The notes beneath the pieces were generated by a model. It made no database searches and was not told where the DNA came from. It saw only the letters and a list, made by a program, of their open reading frames with translations. DNA of 64,000 nucleotides, from contig NZ_LT605205.1 in NCBI RefSeq assembly GCF_900095135.1, positions 4,030,001 to 4,094,000 of the forward strand, given 5' to 3'. This DNA comes from Proteiniphilum saccharofermentans (lineage in GTDB: Bacteria; Bacteroidota; Bacteroidia; Bacteroidales; Dysgonomonadaceae). Below, piece by piece: positions 17,592 through 26,767 of the stretch. A program made the translations under genes and the position numbers. How positions within the stretch are numbered: position 1 is the stretch's first letter; each line of letters starts with the position of its first letter.

Positions 17592-18605
17592 ATGACAAAA
17601 GAAGATGTGCTAAGCGATTATCTAAAACCTTCACGGAGGTTGGCCAATGACATTGCCAAAATAGAGGGTGATATCCTTATCCTGGGTGCCGGGGGAAAAA
17701 TGGGCCCGGCAATGGCAAAGCTGGCTCAGGATGCCATCAATGAGGCTGGAATTGAGAAAAAAATTATTGCTGTATCCCGCTTCTCCGAAGATTCCGTTTT
17801 CGAAAGATTAAATAGTCAGGGGATAGAGACAATTAAGGCTGATCTGTTAAACGACAATGATCTGGATAAACTGCCCCAGATTCCGAATATAATTTATCTT
17901 GCAGGACACAAATTCGGTACGTCCGGGAACGAGTCTTATACCTGGACAATGAACTCCTATTTGCCCGGGAAAGTAGCCGAAAAATTTCACAAGTCTAATA
18001 TAGTCGTTTTCTCTTCCGGAAACGTGTATCCCTTATCACCCGTCGTGAACGGGGGAATGACAGAGGATATGCAGGCTTCGCCAGTAGGCGAGTATGCTCA
18101 GTCCTGTTTGGGAAGAGAGCGCGTTTTCGCATATTTTTCCCGTAAAAACAGCACGCCTATGTTTATTTACCGCCTCAATTATGCGAATGATGTAGCGTAT
18201 GGCGTTTTATTGGAAATTGCCAAATCCGTCAAGGAGGAAGGAGAGATTGACTTGAGCATGGGGAACGTGAATGTTATTTGGCAGGGTGACGCCAACGAAA
18301 TCGCCATAAGAGCGCTGCTACATTGCTCAACACCCCCAAGAGTAGTAAATGTGACCGGTCCGGAGATGATTTCCGTAAGATGGCTGGCCAATGAATTTGG
18401 TAAGATATTCGGTAAATCCCCAAAATTTTCAGGCATTGAATCATCTGATGCCCTGCTGAGCAATGCCGCCGAATGTTTCAAACTCTTTGGCTATCCGAAT
18501 GTCAGCCTGAAACAGATGGTTGAGCTGATTGGATGCTGGGTGGCGGAAGGTGGAAAGACAATAAATAAACCCACCCATTTCCAGGAGAGGAAAGGTGAAT
18601 TCTAA
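17592..18605 (+). CDS. NAD-dependent epimerase/dehydratase-like protein with atypical active site
   Basis: A 337-residue extended-SDR protein with a Rossmann glycine motif (ILILGAGGKMGPAMAKLA, about 28-46), the IYLAGHKFGT strand and the SSGNVYPLS segment at 141-149. The usual catalytic YxxxK is YAQSC (Tyr168, with Cys at 172 in place of Lys), so standard SDR chemistry may be altered. It lies 12 bp ahead of the DHDPS-family aldolase in the same operon. I infer an oxidoreductase or epimerase step on the pathway intermediate. The exact reaction is unknown. Confidence 0.75.
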   Translation: MTKEDVLSDYLKPSRRLANDIAKIEGDILILGAGGKMGPAMAKLAQDAINEAGIEKKIIAVSRFSEDSVFERLNSQGIETIKADLLNDNDLDKLPQIPNIIYLAGHKFGTSGNESYTWTMNSYLPGKVAEKFHKSNIVVFSSGNVYPLSPVVNGGMTEDMQASPVGEYAQSCLGRERVFAYFSRKNSTPMFIYRLNYANDVAYGVLLEIAKSVKEEGEIDLSMGNVNVIWQGDANEIAIRALLHCSTPPRVVNVTGPEMISVRWLANEFGKIFGKSPKFSGIESSDALLSNAAECFKLFGYPNVSLKQMVELIGCWVAEGGKTINKPTHFQERKGEF

Positions 18606-18617
18606 ACGGAAGCGGCT

Positions 18618-19682
18618 ATGGCAGAAACGATAAAAAAAGAGGTGTTAACCAGGTTAAAAGAGGGCGGATTCATTCCTGCGCACCCCTTGGCATTAAACGA
18701 GGATTTAACTATAGATGAAGCGTCCCAGAGAAGATTAACGCGCTATTATATTTCCTGTGGTGTGGATGGAATAGCCATCGGGGTGCATACCACCCAGTTC
18801 GAGATAAGGGATCCGGAATACAGTTATTTTGAAAGAGTGCTGGCGATTGCTGCTGATGAAATCGCACGCTCCGGGGCAGGATCTTCCTTTATTAAAGTGG
18901 CAGGCATCTGCGGGCCGGTCCAACAGGCAGTCAAAGAGGCTGAAATCGCTGTAAGCCTCGGGTATGATCTGGGTCTGTTAAGCATGGGAGGATTGGATAA
19001 TCTCTCTGAGGATGAGCTGATCGCCCGCGCAAAGGCTGTGGCCCGGGTAATACCCGTTTTTGGATTTTACCTCCAACCATCCGTGGGAGGAAGAGTATTC
19101 AGTTACTCTTTCTGGGAAGAGTTCTGCAAGATCGATCATATATACGCGATAAAAGCAGCTCCTTTCAACAGGTATTATACCTTGGATGTGATCAGGGCTG
19201 TGTGCAACTCTCCCAGGAACAATGAGATCGCGCTATATACGGGAAATGATGACAACATTGTTCTCGATTTGATCACGCCCTATTCAATTAAGGCGGACAA
19301 CCGTTTGGTTGAAAAAAGATTCGCTGGGGGATTGCTGGGGCATTTCGCGGTCTGGACCAAAAAGTCGGTCGAACTGTTTCATTTTATCAAAGAGGGACTG
19401 AGAGAGAACAGTCTCAACCATGAAGAGATACTTAAAATTGCTGGTGAGATTACCGACATGAACGGGGCGCTCTTTGATGTGGCCAACAATTTTAAAGGTT
19501 CTATCTCCGGAATCCATGAAATTTTAAGAAGGCAGGGGTTGATGAAGGGTACCTGGTGTTTGAACCCGCGCGAACAATTGTCAAAGGGACAATCAGAGGA
19601 GCTTGACCGTGTCACCTCCCAATATGCGCGGTGGACGGATGATGAATATGTAAAGCTGTTTATTGTCAACGATAAAGGTTGA
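18618..19682 (+). CDS. dihydrodipicolinate synthase/N-acetylneuraminate lyase family aldolase
   Basis: A 354-residue class I aldolase-type protein. The Schiff-base lysine is probably Lys179 in HIYAIKAAPFNRYYTLD, and the active-site Tyr is probably Tyr151 in FGFYLQPSVGG. The N-terminus (GGFIPAHPLALNEDLTIDEASQRRLTRYY, read in parts) is that of a DHDPS-family subgroup that is longer than DapA. It lies between the epimerase-like and M20 genes, so a catabolic retro-aldol, dehydratase or lyase role fits better than lysine biosynthesis. The substrate is probably a 2-keto acid, by family rule. Confidence 0.82.
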   Translation: MAETIKKEVLTRLKEGGFIPAHPLALNEDLTIDEASQRRLTRYYISCGVDGIAIGVHTTQFEIRDPEYSYFERVLAIAADEIARSGAGSSFIKVAGICGPVQQAVKEAEIAVSLGYDLGLLSMGGLDNLSEDELIARAKAVARVIPVFGFYLQPSVGGRVFSYSFWEEFCKIDHIYAIKAAPFNRYYTLDVIRAVCNSPRNNEIALYTGNDDNIVLDLITPYSIKADNRLVEKRFAGGLLGHFAVWTKKSVELFHFIKEGLRENSLNHEEILKIAGEITDMNGALFDVANNFKGSISGIHEILRRQGLMKGTWCLNPREQLSKGQSEELDRVTSQYARWTDDEYVKLFIVNDKG

Positions 19683-19705
19683 CAGGTGATAACAACGAAA
19701 CGTCT

Positions 19706-20890
19706 ATGAACAAAAAGGATGATATTAAGCGTCTTGCTTCTGAAATAAAAAATGACATTATTTCTAAAAGAAGATATCTGCACCAAAACCCGGAATTATC
19801 TTTTCAGGAGTATAACACCTCGGCATTTATAAAAGACTCCTTGAATGCCTTGGGTATTACATGGGAGCCTATAGTGGGCACCGGCGTTGTGGCTACGATT
19901 CAAGGACGATATGATTCTGATCAGGTAGTCGCTGCAAGAGCCGACATGGATGCGTTGCCTGTTTCAGAAAAAACAGATCTGAGTTACATATCTTTAAATG
20001 ATGGCGTTATGCATGCCTGTGGACATGATGTTCATGTTTCTTCACTTTTAGGAGTAGCGGAGATACTCACAAAACTGGACAATAACTTCAGCGGGACAGT
20101 AAAGCTGATTTTTCAGCCTGCCGAAGAGATATTGCCCGGGGGAGCAATGCGGGTCATTCAAGAGAATGCCCTGGATAACCCCAAAGTAAACGCGATGATC
20201 GGACAGCATGTAATGCCCTCCATACCGACAGGGAAAGTGGGTATTAAACCGGGAGAATTTATGGCATCCATGGATGAGATAAGAATAAAGATTTCAGGTA
20301 GGGGAGGACATGGCGCAGAACCCCATAAAAACAGCGATCCGATAGTGGCAGCTTCGGCAGTTATACTTGCATTGCAGCAGGTTGTGAGCCGGCTGAATAA
20401 CCCCAACACCCCGTCGGTTCTCTCTTTTGGGAAAGTCCAGGCGAACGGATCCATAAATATTATCCCCGACGAGGTTTTGATTGAAGGAACTTTTCGTACC
20501 GTGGACGAGCAGTGGAGAAACGAGGCGTGTAAAAGAATTGAATCCATAGTCCATTCGGTCGCGGAAGGATATGGATGCCAATCCGTCATCGATATAAGAA
20601 AGGGATACCCCTCGCTTCATAACGATATTACATTAACGAAAAGGATTAAAGAACTGATGCGTGATTATTTGGGAGCGGAGAATATTATAGATCTGCCCGT
20701 TTGGATGGCTTCCGAGGATTTTGCTTATTATGCCCGGGTGACGGATGCCTGTTTCTATGCATTGGGAGTGGGATATGAAGGAACCGAAAATCCCTCGCTG
20801 CATAATCCGTTGTTCGATATCAATGAGGATTCCATCGAACTCGGTATTGGATTGATGACCTATCTGATTTTAAGTTTATTAAATAAATAA
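19706..20890 (+). CDS. M20 family amidohydrolase (N-acyl amino acid hydrolase type)
   Basis: About 394 residues from the ATG at 19706. An in-frame TTG at 19679 overlaps the previous stop and is less likely to be the start. Metal-binding motifs are ARADMDALPV, HACGHDVHVSSLLG and FQPAEEILPGG, with the C-terminal MASEDFAYYAR His/Glu region. Proteins of this type remove acyl groups from N-acyl amino acids or related amides, using two divalent metals, in the cytoplasm. In this operon it may deacylate an N-acylated sugar or amino-acid intermediate. That role is inference. Confidence 0.88.
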   Translation: MNKKDDIKRLASEIKNDIISKRRYLHQNPELSFQEYNTSAFIKDSLNALGITWEPIVGTGVVATIQGRYDSDQVVAARADMDALPVSEKTDLSYISLNDGVMHACGHDVHVSSLLGVAEILTKLDNNFSGTVKLIFQPAEEILPGGAMRVIQENALDNPKVNAMIGQHVMPSIPTGKVGIKPGEFMASMDEIRIKISGRGGHGAEPHKNSDPIVAASAVILALQQVVSRLNNPNTPSVLSFGKVQANGSINIIPDEVLIEGTFRTVDEQWRNEACKRIESIVHSVAEGYGCQSVIDIRKGYPSLHNDITLTKRIKELMRDYLGAENIIDLPVWMASEDFAYYARVTDACFYALGVGYEGTENPSLHNPLFDINEDSIELGIGLMTYLILSLLNK

Positions 20891-20900
20891 TATTGTCCAA

Positions 20901-21389
20901 ATGGCAAAAGTACAACCATTTACAAATCTACAATTAAGCGCATTGGTTATTTTACGATTTCTCGCTGGCTGGCACTTACTTTATGAAGGAGTCTCTAAAC
21001 TGCTTAATCCCGGCTGGTCCGCTGCTGGCTTTCTCGGGGAATCTCAATGGATCATGTCTGGAATTTCCAATTGGATTGTCTCGAATAACAATGTATTGAA
21101 TGCGGTAGATTTTTTAAATACATGGGGGCTTATCGCGATCGGATTGGGATTGATCCTGGGATTGTTCACAAGTTTTGCCGCATTTTCGGGAGCAATCCTT
21201 TTGTTCATATATTACTTCAATAATGCCCCAATCGTTGGTATAGAATACACGATTCCCTCAGAAGGAAATAATCTTCTTGTCAACAAAACCCTCATTGAAG
21301 CCATGTCACTTTTTGTTCTGGCCGTTTTTCCTACCGGTTCAATTATTGGCCTGGATGTCTTTATTAATCGTTTAAAAATTAGAAAATGA
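20901..21389 (+). CDS. DoxX family membrane protein
   Basis: A 162-residue protein with four hydrophobic segments. The DoxX pattern includes LSALVILRFLAGWHLLYEGVSKL at the N-terminus and GLIAIGLGLILGLFTSFAAFSGAILLFIYY in the middle. It ends in the ATGA overlap with the oxidoreductase gene, so the two are translationally coupled. DoxX proteins sit in the inner membrane and are often linked to redox enzymes. The coupling to a Gfo/Idh/MocA enzyme suggests a shared electron-transfer task, which is inference. Confidence 0.85.
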   Translation: MAKVQPFTNLQLSALVILRFLAGWHLLYEGVSKLLNPGWSAAGFLGESQWIMSGISNWIVSNNNVLNAVDFLNTWGLIAIGLGLILGLFTSFAAFSGAILLFIYYFNNAPIVGIEYTIPSEGNNLLVNKTLIEAMSLFVLAVFPTGSIIGLDVFINRLKIRK

Positions 21390-22960
21390 ATACAAGAAAA
21401 GAGAAACCTCATCCCGATGAAGATAAAAACATCCTCTCGCGCAGAAGTGCATTGAAAGCATTGGCAGGGATACCGGTTTTGGGATTATTCGGATATGAAC
21501 TGTTTGATAAAATAAGCTGGGACAAAAAAAAACAGTCCCGGTTAATTAAAGAATTGGGACTTGAAGACATCCATATCCAACAAAAAGTCCCTGCCGTTTC
21601 AAAAGGTGATCTGATCCGGATTGGAATAATAGGCTTTGGAAACAGGGCGAATGCACTTGCCAACGGACTCGGGTTTATGCATCCCGAAACAGTGGAAAGC
21701 TATACAAAAAGCGGCAGGTTAAAAAACTGGCTGGAACAGGAAAATTTAAATGTGGCAATCACCGGAATCTGCGATGTGTTTGATATGAATGCAGAAAGAG
21801 GATTGGTTACAGCCGGAAACGAACTTTTAGCAGGCGGAGCCAAACCGTCGGGATTAAAGGTCAAACGATACCGGACTTACCGGGAGATGTTGGATGATGA
21901 TTCTATCGATGCAGTGGTTATTGCCACACCCGACCATCATCATGCCCGCATGACCACGGATGCGGTAAAGGCAGGAAAACATGTCTTTTGTGAAAAAAGT
22001 ATTGCATTACACGAAGATGAATTACAGGAAGTATATCATACGGTAAAAAACAGCGACCGCGTATTCCAGCTTGGCCACCAGATTACCAAGAATGTTGTTT
22101 TTCAGCAAGCGAAGGAGATTATCAAAAGAGGAATTCTCGGGAAAATTGCTTTGGTTGAGACCACTACAAACCGAAATAGTGCCGAGGGAGCCTGGATCAG
22201 ACACCTGGACGAATATGGCAACCCGAAACCGGGAAGCCTAAAGACAATTGACTGGGAACAATGGTTGGGTGACTGTCCGAAAGTCCCTTTTACAATTGAT
22301 CGGTTTTATAATTGGACAAAGTTTTTTGATTACGACACCGGGATGTTAGGACAACTTTTTACACATGAATTCGATGCAGTAAACCAGTTGCTTAATATTG
22401 GAATCCCAAAATCGGCGGTTTCCTCCGGCGGTATTTATTTTTGGAAGGATAACCGGGAAATACCCGATCAAATCCAGTCCGTTTTTGAATATCCCGATAA
22501 AGAGCTGACTTTAATGTACAGCGGTTGCCTTGCTAACAGCCGACAGCGGGGACGTTATTTTATGGGACCCGACGCATCCATGGAGTTAAGTGGAACATTA
22601 ACCATTACAGCAGACAACGACTCTGTAAAATATAAAAAACAACTTGAAGCCGGACTTTTCAATGCAAACAGTCCCATGATTCACGTGAGTCCAGGATCGG
22701 GAGAAATTGATGCTATATCAACCGCAACCGAAAAGTATTATGCCTCAAGAGGCCTCACCACCACCAAAATAAACGGAAAGGAAATTGATGTCACACACCT
22801 GCATCTCAAGGAGTGGATCGATTGTATCCGCAACGGCGGAGAGACCAGCAGCAATATCGAACGTGCATATGAAGAAGGTATAACCGTATTGATGGCACAT
22901 AAATCGTATGTGGAAAAAAGAAGGGTTGAATGGGATCCGGTAAGGAATAAAATTATATAA
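21386..22960 (+). CDS. exported Gfo/Idh/MocA family oxidoreductase
   Basis: A 524-residue protein. The N-terminus has a twin-arginine-like signal (SRRSALKALAGIPVLGLFG, about 20-38), so folded, cofactor-bound export is plausible. The Rossmann domain shows IRIGIIGFGNRANALA (about 72-87), ITGICDVFD and VIATPDHHHARMTTDAVKAGKHVFCEKS, which carries the conserved EK pair. The C-terminal domain ends in HLKEWIDCIRNGGETSSNIE. It probably oxidises or reduces a sugar derivative with NAD(P). GH109-type hydrolases share the fold, but the EK motif favours an oxidoreductase. It is the last gene before IS copy 3. Confidence 0.85.
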   Translation: MNTRKEKPHPDEDKNILSRRSALKALAGIPVLGLFGYELFDKISWDKKKQSRLIKELGLEDIHIQQKVPAVSKGDLIRIGIIGFGNRANALANGLGFMHPETVESYTKSGRLKNWLEQENLNVAITGICDVFDMNAERGLVTAGNELLAGGAKPSGLKVKRYRTYREMLDDDSIDAVVIATPDHHHARMTTDAVKAGKHVFCEKSIALHEDELQEVYHTVKNSDRVFQLGHQITKNVVFQQAKEIIKRGILGKIALVETTTNRNSAEGAWIRHLDEYGNPKPGSLKTIDWEQWLGDCPKVPFTIDRFYNWTKFFDYDTGMLGQLFTHEFDAVNQLLNIGIPKSAVSSGGIYFWKDNREIPDQIQSVFEYPDKELTLMYSGCLANSRQRGRYFMGPDASMELSGTLTITADNDSVKYKKQLEAGLFNANSPMIHVSPGSGEIDAISTATEKYYASRGLTTTKINGKEIDVTHLHLKEWIDCIRNGGETSSNIERAYEEGITVLMAHKSYVEKRRVEWDPVRNKII

Positions 22961-22967
22961 TTCTAAC

Positions 22968-24287
22968 GAGCTACTGATTATTTAAATGGACTCAAATAAC
23001 AATAGTCCGTTAAAAATTTACTATATGAGTCATGCAGCAATGGCTGCAAACTCCACGAGTTCTTTAACAAGTTTATCATTTAATCTTCTGTTCGGTTTTA
23101 TGCCAGACACGCAAATAAATCGCTCAAGCAGGTAGGCATTGTGTATCATTGTTTTACATGATGCCATCGAAAAGGGGATGCCTTTCTCCTTTGCCAGCAC
23201 CTTTGCCAGGTTTATTGAGGTAAGAGACGCATTAAAGTTGAACGATAGCTTTGCTACGTCCCTTGCCTGCGATTGCATCAGTCCTGTGAAGCCTTTGGCA
23301 TCCCTGAAGCAAAACTCGATCTGAAAACGGGTGCGGTAAAATTCTATAACATCTTTTCCACTCATCTCAGGATTGGTAGAGAAGAACAGTTTTGGTTTTT
23401 TCCCATCCTTGGAATACCAGACGACAAGCCTGACCATCCGTTTAAGTGATTTGGAATAGGCTACCAAGGTGTAGAGATCACCGTTATCAATATTGATCTT
23501 TTGCACTCTGGTTGTATCCAGGTTGGCCATGTCAATCTTTCCGTCGTAGAGTTTAGGCCTGCCTTTCTTGCCTGTCGGTTTCTGCAGTGTTGGATAATAA
23601 AGTGCGGCGTCATCCCTGAAGCGGCTGACCAGATCAAACTTCATCTCTTGCAGACCCGTAACGAAGTTGTTCTTTGCGAAGTAGGCATCGGCAACCACGT
23701 GACGGCTTGCCCGATAGAGTTTCTCCCGCATCGATTTAATGACCAGCAGGTACCAGTCAATCAGGTTGGCATCACGACTCTCCAGGGTTTGACGGTCCGG
23801 AGTCTGAACGGCCTGTAGACTGATGCAATCCTTGTTGTCGACGTCTATAAGGCCCACTCCCAGGATTTCCAATCCTCTTTTCGCCTGACCGGCTGCACCC
23901 GACCAGAAGTAACCAATCCAAGGGGTATTCTTTCCTGATTTGGTTATATAACTGGGATCAATGGCAATTGCCTTGCGATCTCCGGTTAATACCCTATCAG
24001 ACAAGGACAAGTTAAACTCCAGCCAATCAAAATCCTTCGAGAAGTTCTGGCGAAATCGCTGTTCACACGACTTGCCATATCTCCCCAATTGTAGGAAATT
24101 AATCCTGCCGGGAATGACCAGATACAAAATAAGCGTCTCCATAAGGAATGATTTGAAACTTTTGTTTAACTTCGTAGTTAGTTCACCAGGAACATCACTA
24201 CAGATACCTCTATATTGGTTAAGTATGCTGGTTCTATCCATCTTTATTAGGTTTTGATCAGCTATAAAGATACTGATAATCAGCTAC
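22968..24287 (-). mobile_element. IS4-family insertion sequence of a different type (ends approximate)
   Basis: A single transposase gene is flanked by short inverted CTGATTAT words (22974-22981 and, inverted, 24276-24283) embedded in similar text (GAGCTACTGATTAT and AGTAGCTGATTAT). I could not fix the ends to the base or prove a target duplication. It separates the oxidoreductase operon from the rhamnosidase and sulfatase genes. It is unrelated in sequence to the IS4 element in the flanking blocks. Confidence 0.7.
23030..24241 (-). CDS. IS4-type DDE transposase (IS copy 3)
   Basis: A 403-residue intact transposase. The catalytic residues are probably Asp in AIAIDPSYITKSGK, Asp in HVVADAYFAKNNF and Glu in YRTRFQIEFCFRDAK, which fits Y-(2)-R-(3)-E-(6)-K of the IS4 family. 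There is no frameshift. The gene stands on the opposite strand from its neighbours and would interrupt read-through from the upstream operon to the rhamnosidase gene. Confidence 0.88.
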   Translation of the reverse strand: MDRTSILNQYRGICSDVPGELTTKLNKSFKSFLMETLILYLVIPGRINFLQLGRYGKSCEQRFRQNFSKDFDWLEFNLSLSDRVLTGDRKAIAIDPSYITKSGKNTPWIGYFWSGAAGQAKRGLEILGVGLIDVDNKDCISLQAVQTPDRQTLESRDANLIDWYLLVIKSMREKLYRASRHVVADAYFAKNNFVTGLQEMKFDLVSRFRDDAALYYPTLQKPTGKKGRPKLYDGKIDMANLDTTRVQKINIDNGDLYTLVAYSKSLKRMVRLVVWYSKDGKKPKLFFSTNPEMSGKDVIEFYRTRFQIEFCFRDAKGFTGLMQSQARDVAKLSFNFNASLTSINLAKVLAKEKGIPFSMASCKTMIHNAYLLERFICVSGIKPNRRLNDKLVKELVEFAAIAA

Positions 24288-24381
24288 TTAACCATCTTTT
24301 TTATGTTAAACTATGTTATGTAAATCATTGAATTTTAATTGGTTAATTGAATATTTACCGAAGTATTAAAATAAAAAAATA

Positions 24382-26736
24382 ATGATTAATCAGGTAAATC
24401 AAATATTTCTATGTAGTTTCCTGTTTTTATCCTTATTCCCGGTGAGTTTCGCTCAACCAGCGTCGCATTGGGTATCCTACCCTTCTGCCAATCAAACAGC
24501 ATACGGAGTATACCATTTCCGAAAAAGCTTTGAACTGGATAAAGTCCCCGACAAAATGGTTATCCACGTTTCAGCCGATAACAGGTATAATCTTTTTGTG
24601 AATGGCAAACGGGTTTGTTACGGACCGGCAAAAGGTGATCTTAAGACTTATAAGTACGATATAATTGATATCGCTCCATTCCTACATATCGGCGAAAACC
24701 TTCTGGCAGCACTTGTTTTTAATGGAGGCGATGATAAACCTATGGCATTTATTTCGGTACAAACGGCTTTTATGTTGCGTGTGGAAAACAGCAATTTTAG
24801 TGAATTGAATACTAACAGTAACTGGAAAGTCTATAAAAATCCTGCGTATCGGGTGATTTCCTATCATGAGATGTTATTTAAAGAACGGTGGTTTTATGGG
24901 TTTTATGCCTGTGGCGGCGGTGACGAGATCTTTGCCGAAAAATATCCATGGGGTTGGGAAACAACAGGATTTGACGACAGCGGTTGGATTGCTGCTGAAC
25001 CATTGCTGTTTGACAAGCAACCGCCCTGGAACCTTGTTCCAAGAAACATCGCATTTATGGATGACCATTTGGCCTATCCCGCCAAAATCCGAAAGGTGAA
25101 CAACGTCAATATCCCTGTTGGTAAATGGGACGGAACATCAAGTTTAACCATTCCTGCCAATACCAGTGCCAACATTTTAATCGATTTTGAGGTGCTGACT
25201 ATGGGATATCCCGAACTGACTGTACATGGTGGTGCGGGTAGCCGCATTCAGGTAAAATATGCAGAGGCGCTATATGAAGCGGTTCACCTGAAGGCCCATC
25301 GTGACTCGGTGAATAATCTGAATATGTTTGGCGTATGGGATATTTTTCATGCAGATGGAGGAGAATGTATGTTCCGGCCGTTGTGGAAGCGATGCTTTCG
25401 CTACGTCCAGTTCAATGTGGAAACCAAAAACGAACCGTTAGAAATCGGTTCATATATTCTTGAATATTCAGGGTATCCCTATCCAGAAATGGCAACCTTT
25501 GAAAGTGACAATGAAAAGCTGAACGAAATTTTTGAGATGAGCCAACGTACGTTGCGTATGTGTTCGGGAGAAACTTATTACGATACACCGTTTTACGAAC
25601 AGTTGAGTTATGGAGGGGACAACCGGCCTATTGCAGCCATTTCAACCTACAATTCTACCGATGACCGGCTTCTACGTGAAGTTTTAAGGCTTTACCCTCA
25701 GTCGGAAAACAAAGAAACTGGTTTGTTCAAGTCGGCTTATCCTTCCCGCTTCGATTTTGATATGGGAACATGGTCTATGGGATGGGTGCAAACACTGCTT
25801 GATTATTACCTGATGCGGGGTGATTCTGCTTTTGTCCTGCAGTTTACCGATAACATAGAAGGGGTATTGCGGTTTTATGAACGTCACCTCGACGAACGTA
25901 CCGGATTGATCGGCGTAGTAAAAAATCAAAACTTCGTCGACTGGAGTATTACAAAAGGGAGTTTAGTACGCCGTAATGAAAATGGTGAAGCAAGACAGTC
26001 TGGTTTGCTCACCCTTTATTATGCCCATACGCTCGACTGTGTCTCCAGACTTTATCAGGAAACAGGATTGACAAGCCGTTCGGCGCATTGGAAAGAGCTT
26101 TCCGGAAAAATAAAGGCAGCAGTGTACACCAATTGCTGGGATGAACAGAAGCAACTCTTCCGCGATTATGCTGATAAGGAGATTTTCTCGCAACATACCA
26201 ACATTATGGCTATTTTATGCGATTTAGTACCGCCATCAGCGCAAACTGAGTTGCTACACCGTATTTTACAGTTTGAAAGTTTCGAAGAGATGGCCAGTTC
26301 CTATTTCTCCTTTTTCCTGTTTAAAGCCATGGAAAAAACCGGGAACGAACATCTTTATCTCGATAACCTGGATTTCTGGTATAATTTTATCGATCGGGGT
26401 CATACAACCTGTGGCGAAACCGGGTTTGCTTCACACGACCGCTCCGATTGCCATGCCTGGAGCGCCCATCCGGCCTACTTCCTACTGAGTTCAGTGTGCG
26501 GGATAAAACCGGCCGATATTGGTTTTAAAACAGTAAAAATCGAACCACATCTGGGGGAACTCAAAAGTTTAAAAGCCGATATGCCTCATCCAACCGGTCG
26601 TATCAAAGTGGAGTATCAACTCACAAAAAAAGGATTGCAGACCCTTATTGTTTTGCCTCAGGGTATGTCGGGCTCATTCAGATTTAAAGGAGCAGAAAGA
26701 ATATTGACTGAAGGCGAGAATAGGTTTATTTTGTGA
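24382..26736 (+). CDS. alpha-L-rhamnosidase-like glycoside hydrolase (GH78 type)
   Basis: A 784-residue protein with a signal peptide (FLCSFLFLSLFPVSFAQ). An N-terminal beta-sandwich (about 40-120, ADNRYNLFVNGKRVCYGPAKGD) is the ligand/N-domain usual in bacterial rhamnosidases. The (alpha/alpha)6 barrel follows, with TYYDTPFYEQLSYGGDNRP near 395 and DFDMGTWSMGWVQTLLDYY near 455; acidic residues in these segments fit the inverting GH78 mechanism. A C-terminal beta-domain ends the protein. It probably releases terminal alpha-L-rhamnose in the periplasm. Specificity is inferred from family only. Confidence 0.82.
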   Translation: MINQVNQIFLCSFLFLSLFPVSFAQPASHWVSYPSANQTAYGVYHFRKSFELDKVPDKMVIHVSADNRYNLFVNGKRVCYGPAKGDLKTYKYDIIDIAPFLHIGENLLAALVFNGGDDKPMAFISVQTAFMLRVENSNFSELNTNSNWKVYKNPAYRVISYHEMLFKERWFYGFYACGGGDEIFAEKYPWGWETTGFDDSGWIAAEPLLFDKQPPWNLVPRNIAFMDDHLAYPAKIRKVNNVNIPVGKWDGTSSLTIPANTSANILIDFEVLTMGYPELTVHGGAGSRIQVKYAEALYEAVHLKAHRDSVNNLNMFGVWDIFHADGGECMFRPLWKRCFRYVQFNVETKNEPLEIGSYILEYSGYPYPEMATFESDNEKLNEIFEMSQRTLRMCSGETYYDTPFYEQLSYGGDNRPIAAISTYNSTDDRLLREVLRLYPQSENKETGLFKSAYPSRFDFDMGTWSMGWVQTLLDYYLMRGDSAFVLQFTDNIEGVLRFYERHLDERTGLIGVVKNQNFVDWSITKGSLVRRNENGEARQSGLLTLYYAHTLDCVSRLYQETGLTSRSAHWKELSGKIKAAVYTNCWDEQKQLFRDYADKEIFSQHTNIMAILCDLVPPSAQTELLHRILQFESFEEMASSYFSFFLFKAMEKTGNEHLYLDNLDFWYNFIDRGHTTCGETGFASHDRSDCHAWSAHPAYFLLSSVCGIKPADIGFKTVKIEPHLGELKSLKADMPHPTGRIKVEYQLTKKGLQTLIVLPQGMSGSFRFKGAERILTEGENRFIL

Positions 26737-26767
26737 CAAGAAATTTTTAAAATTATTATCTTTGTTT

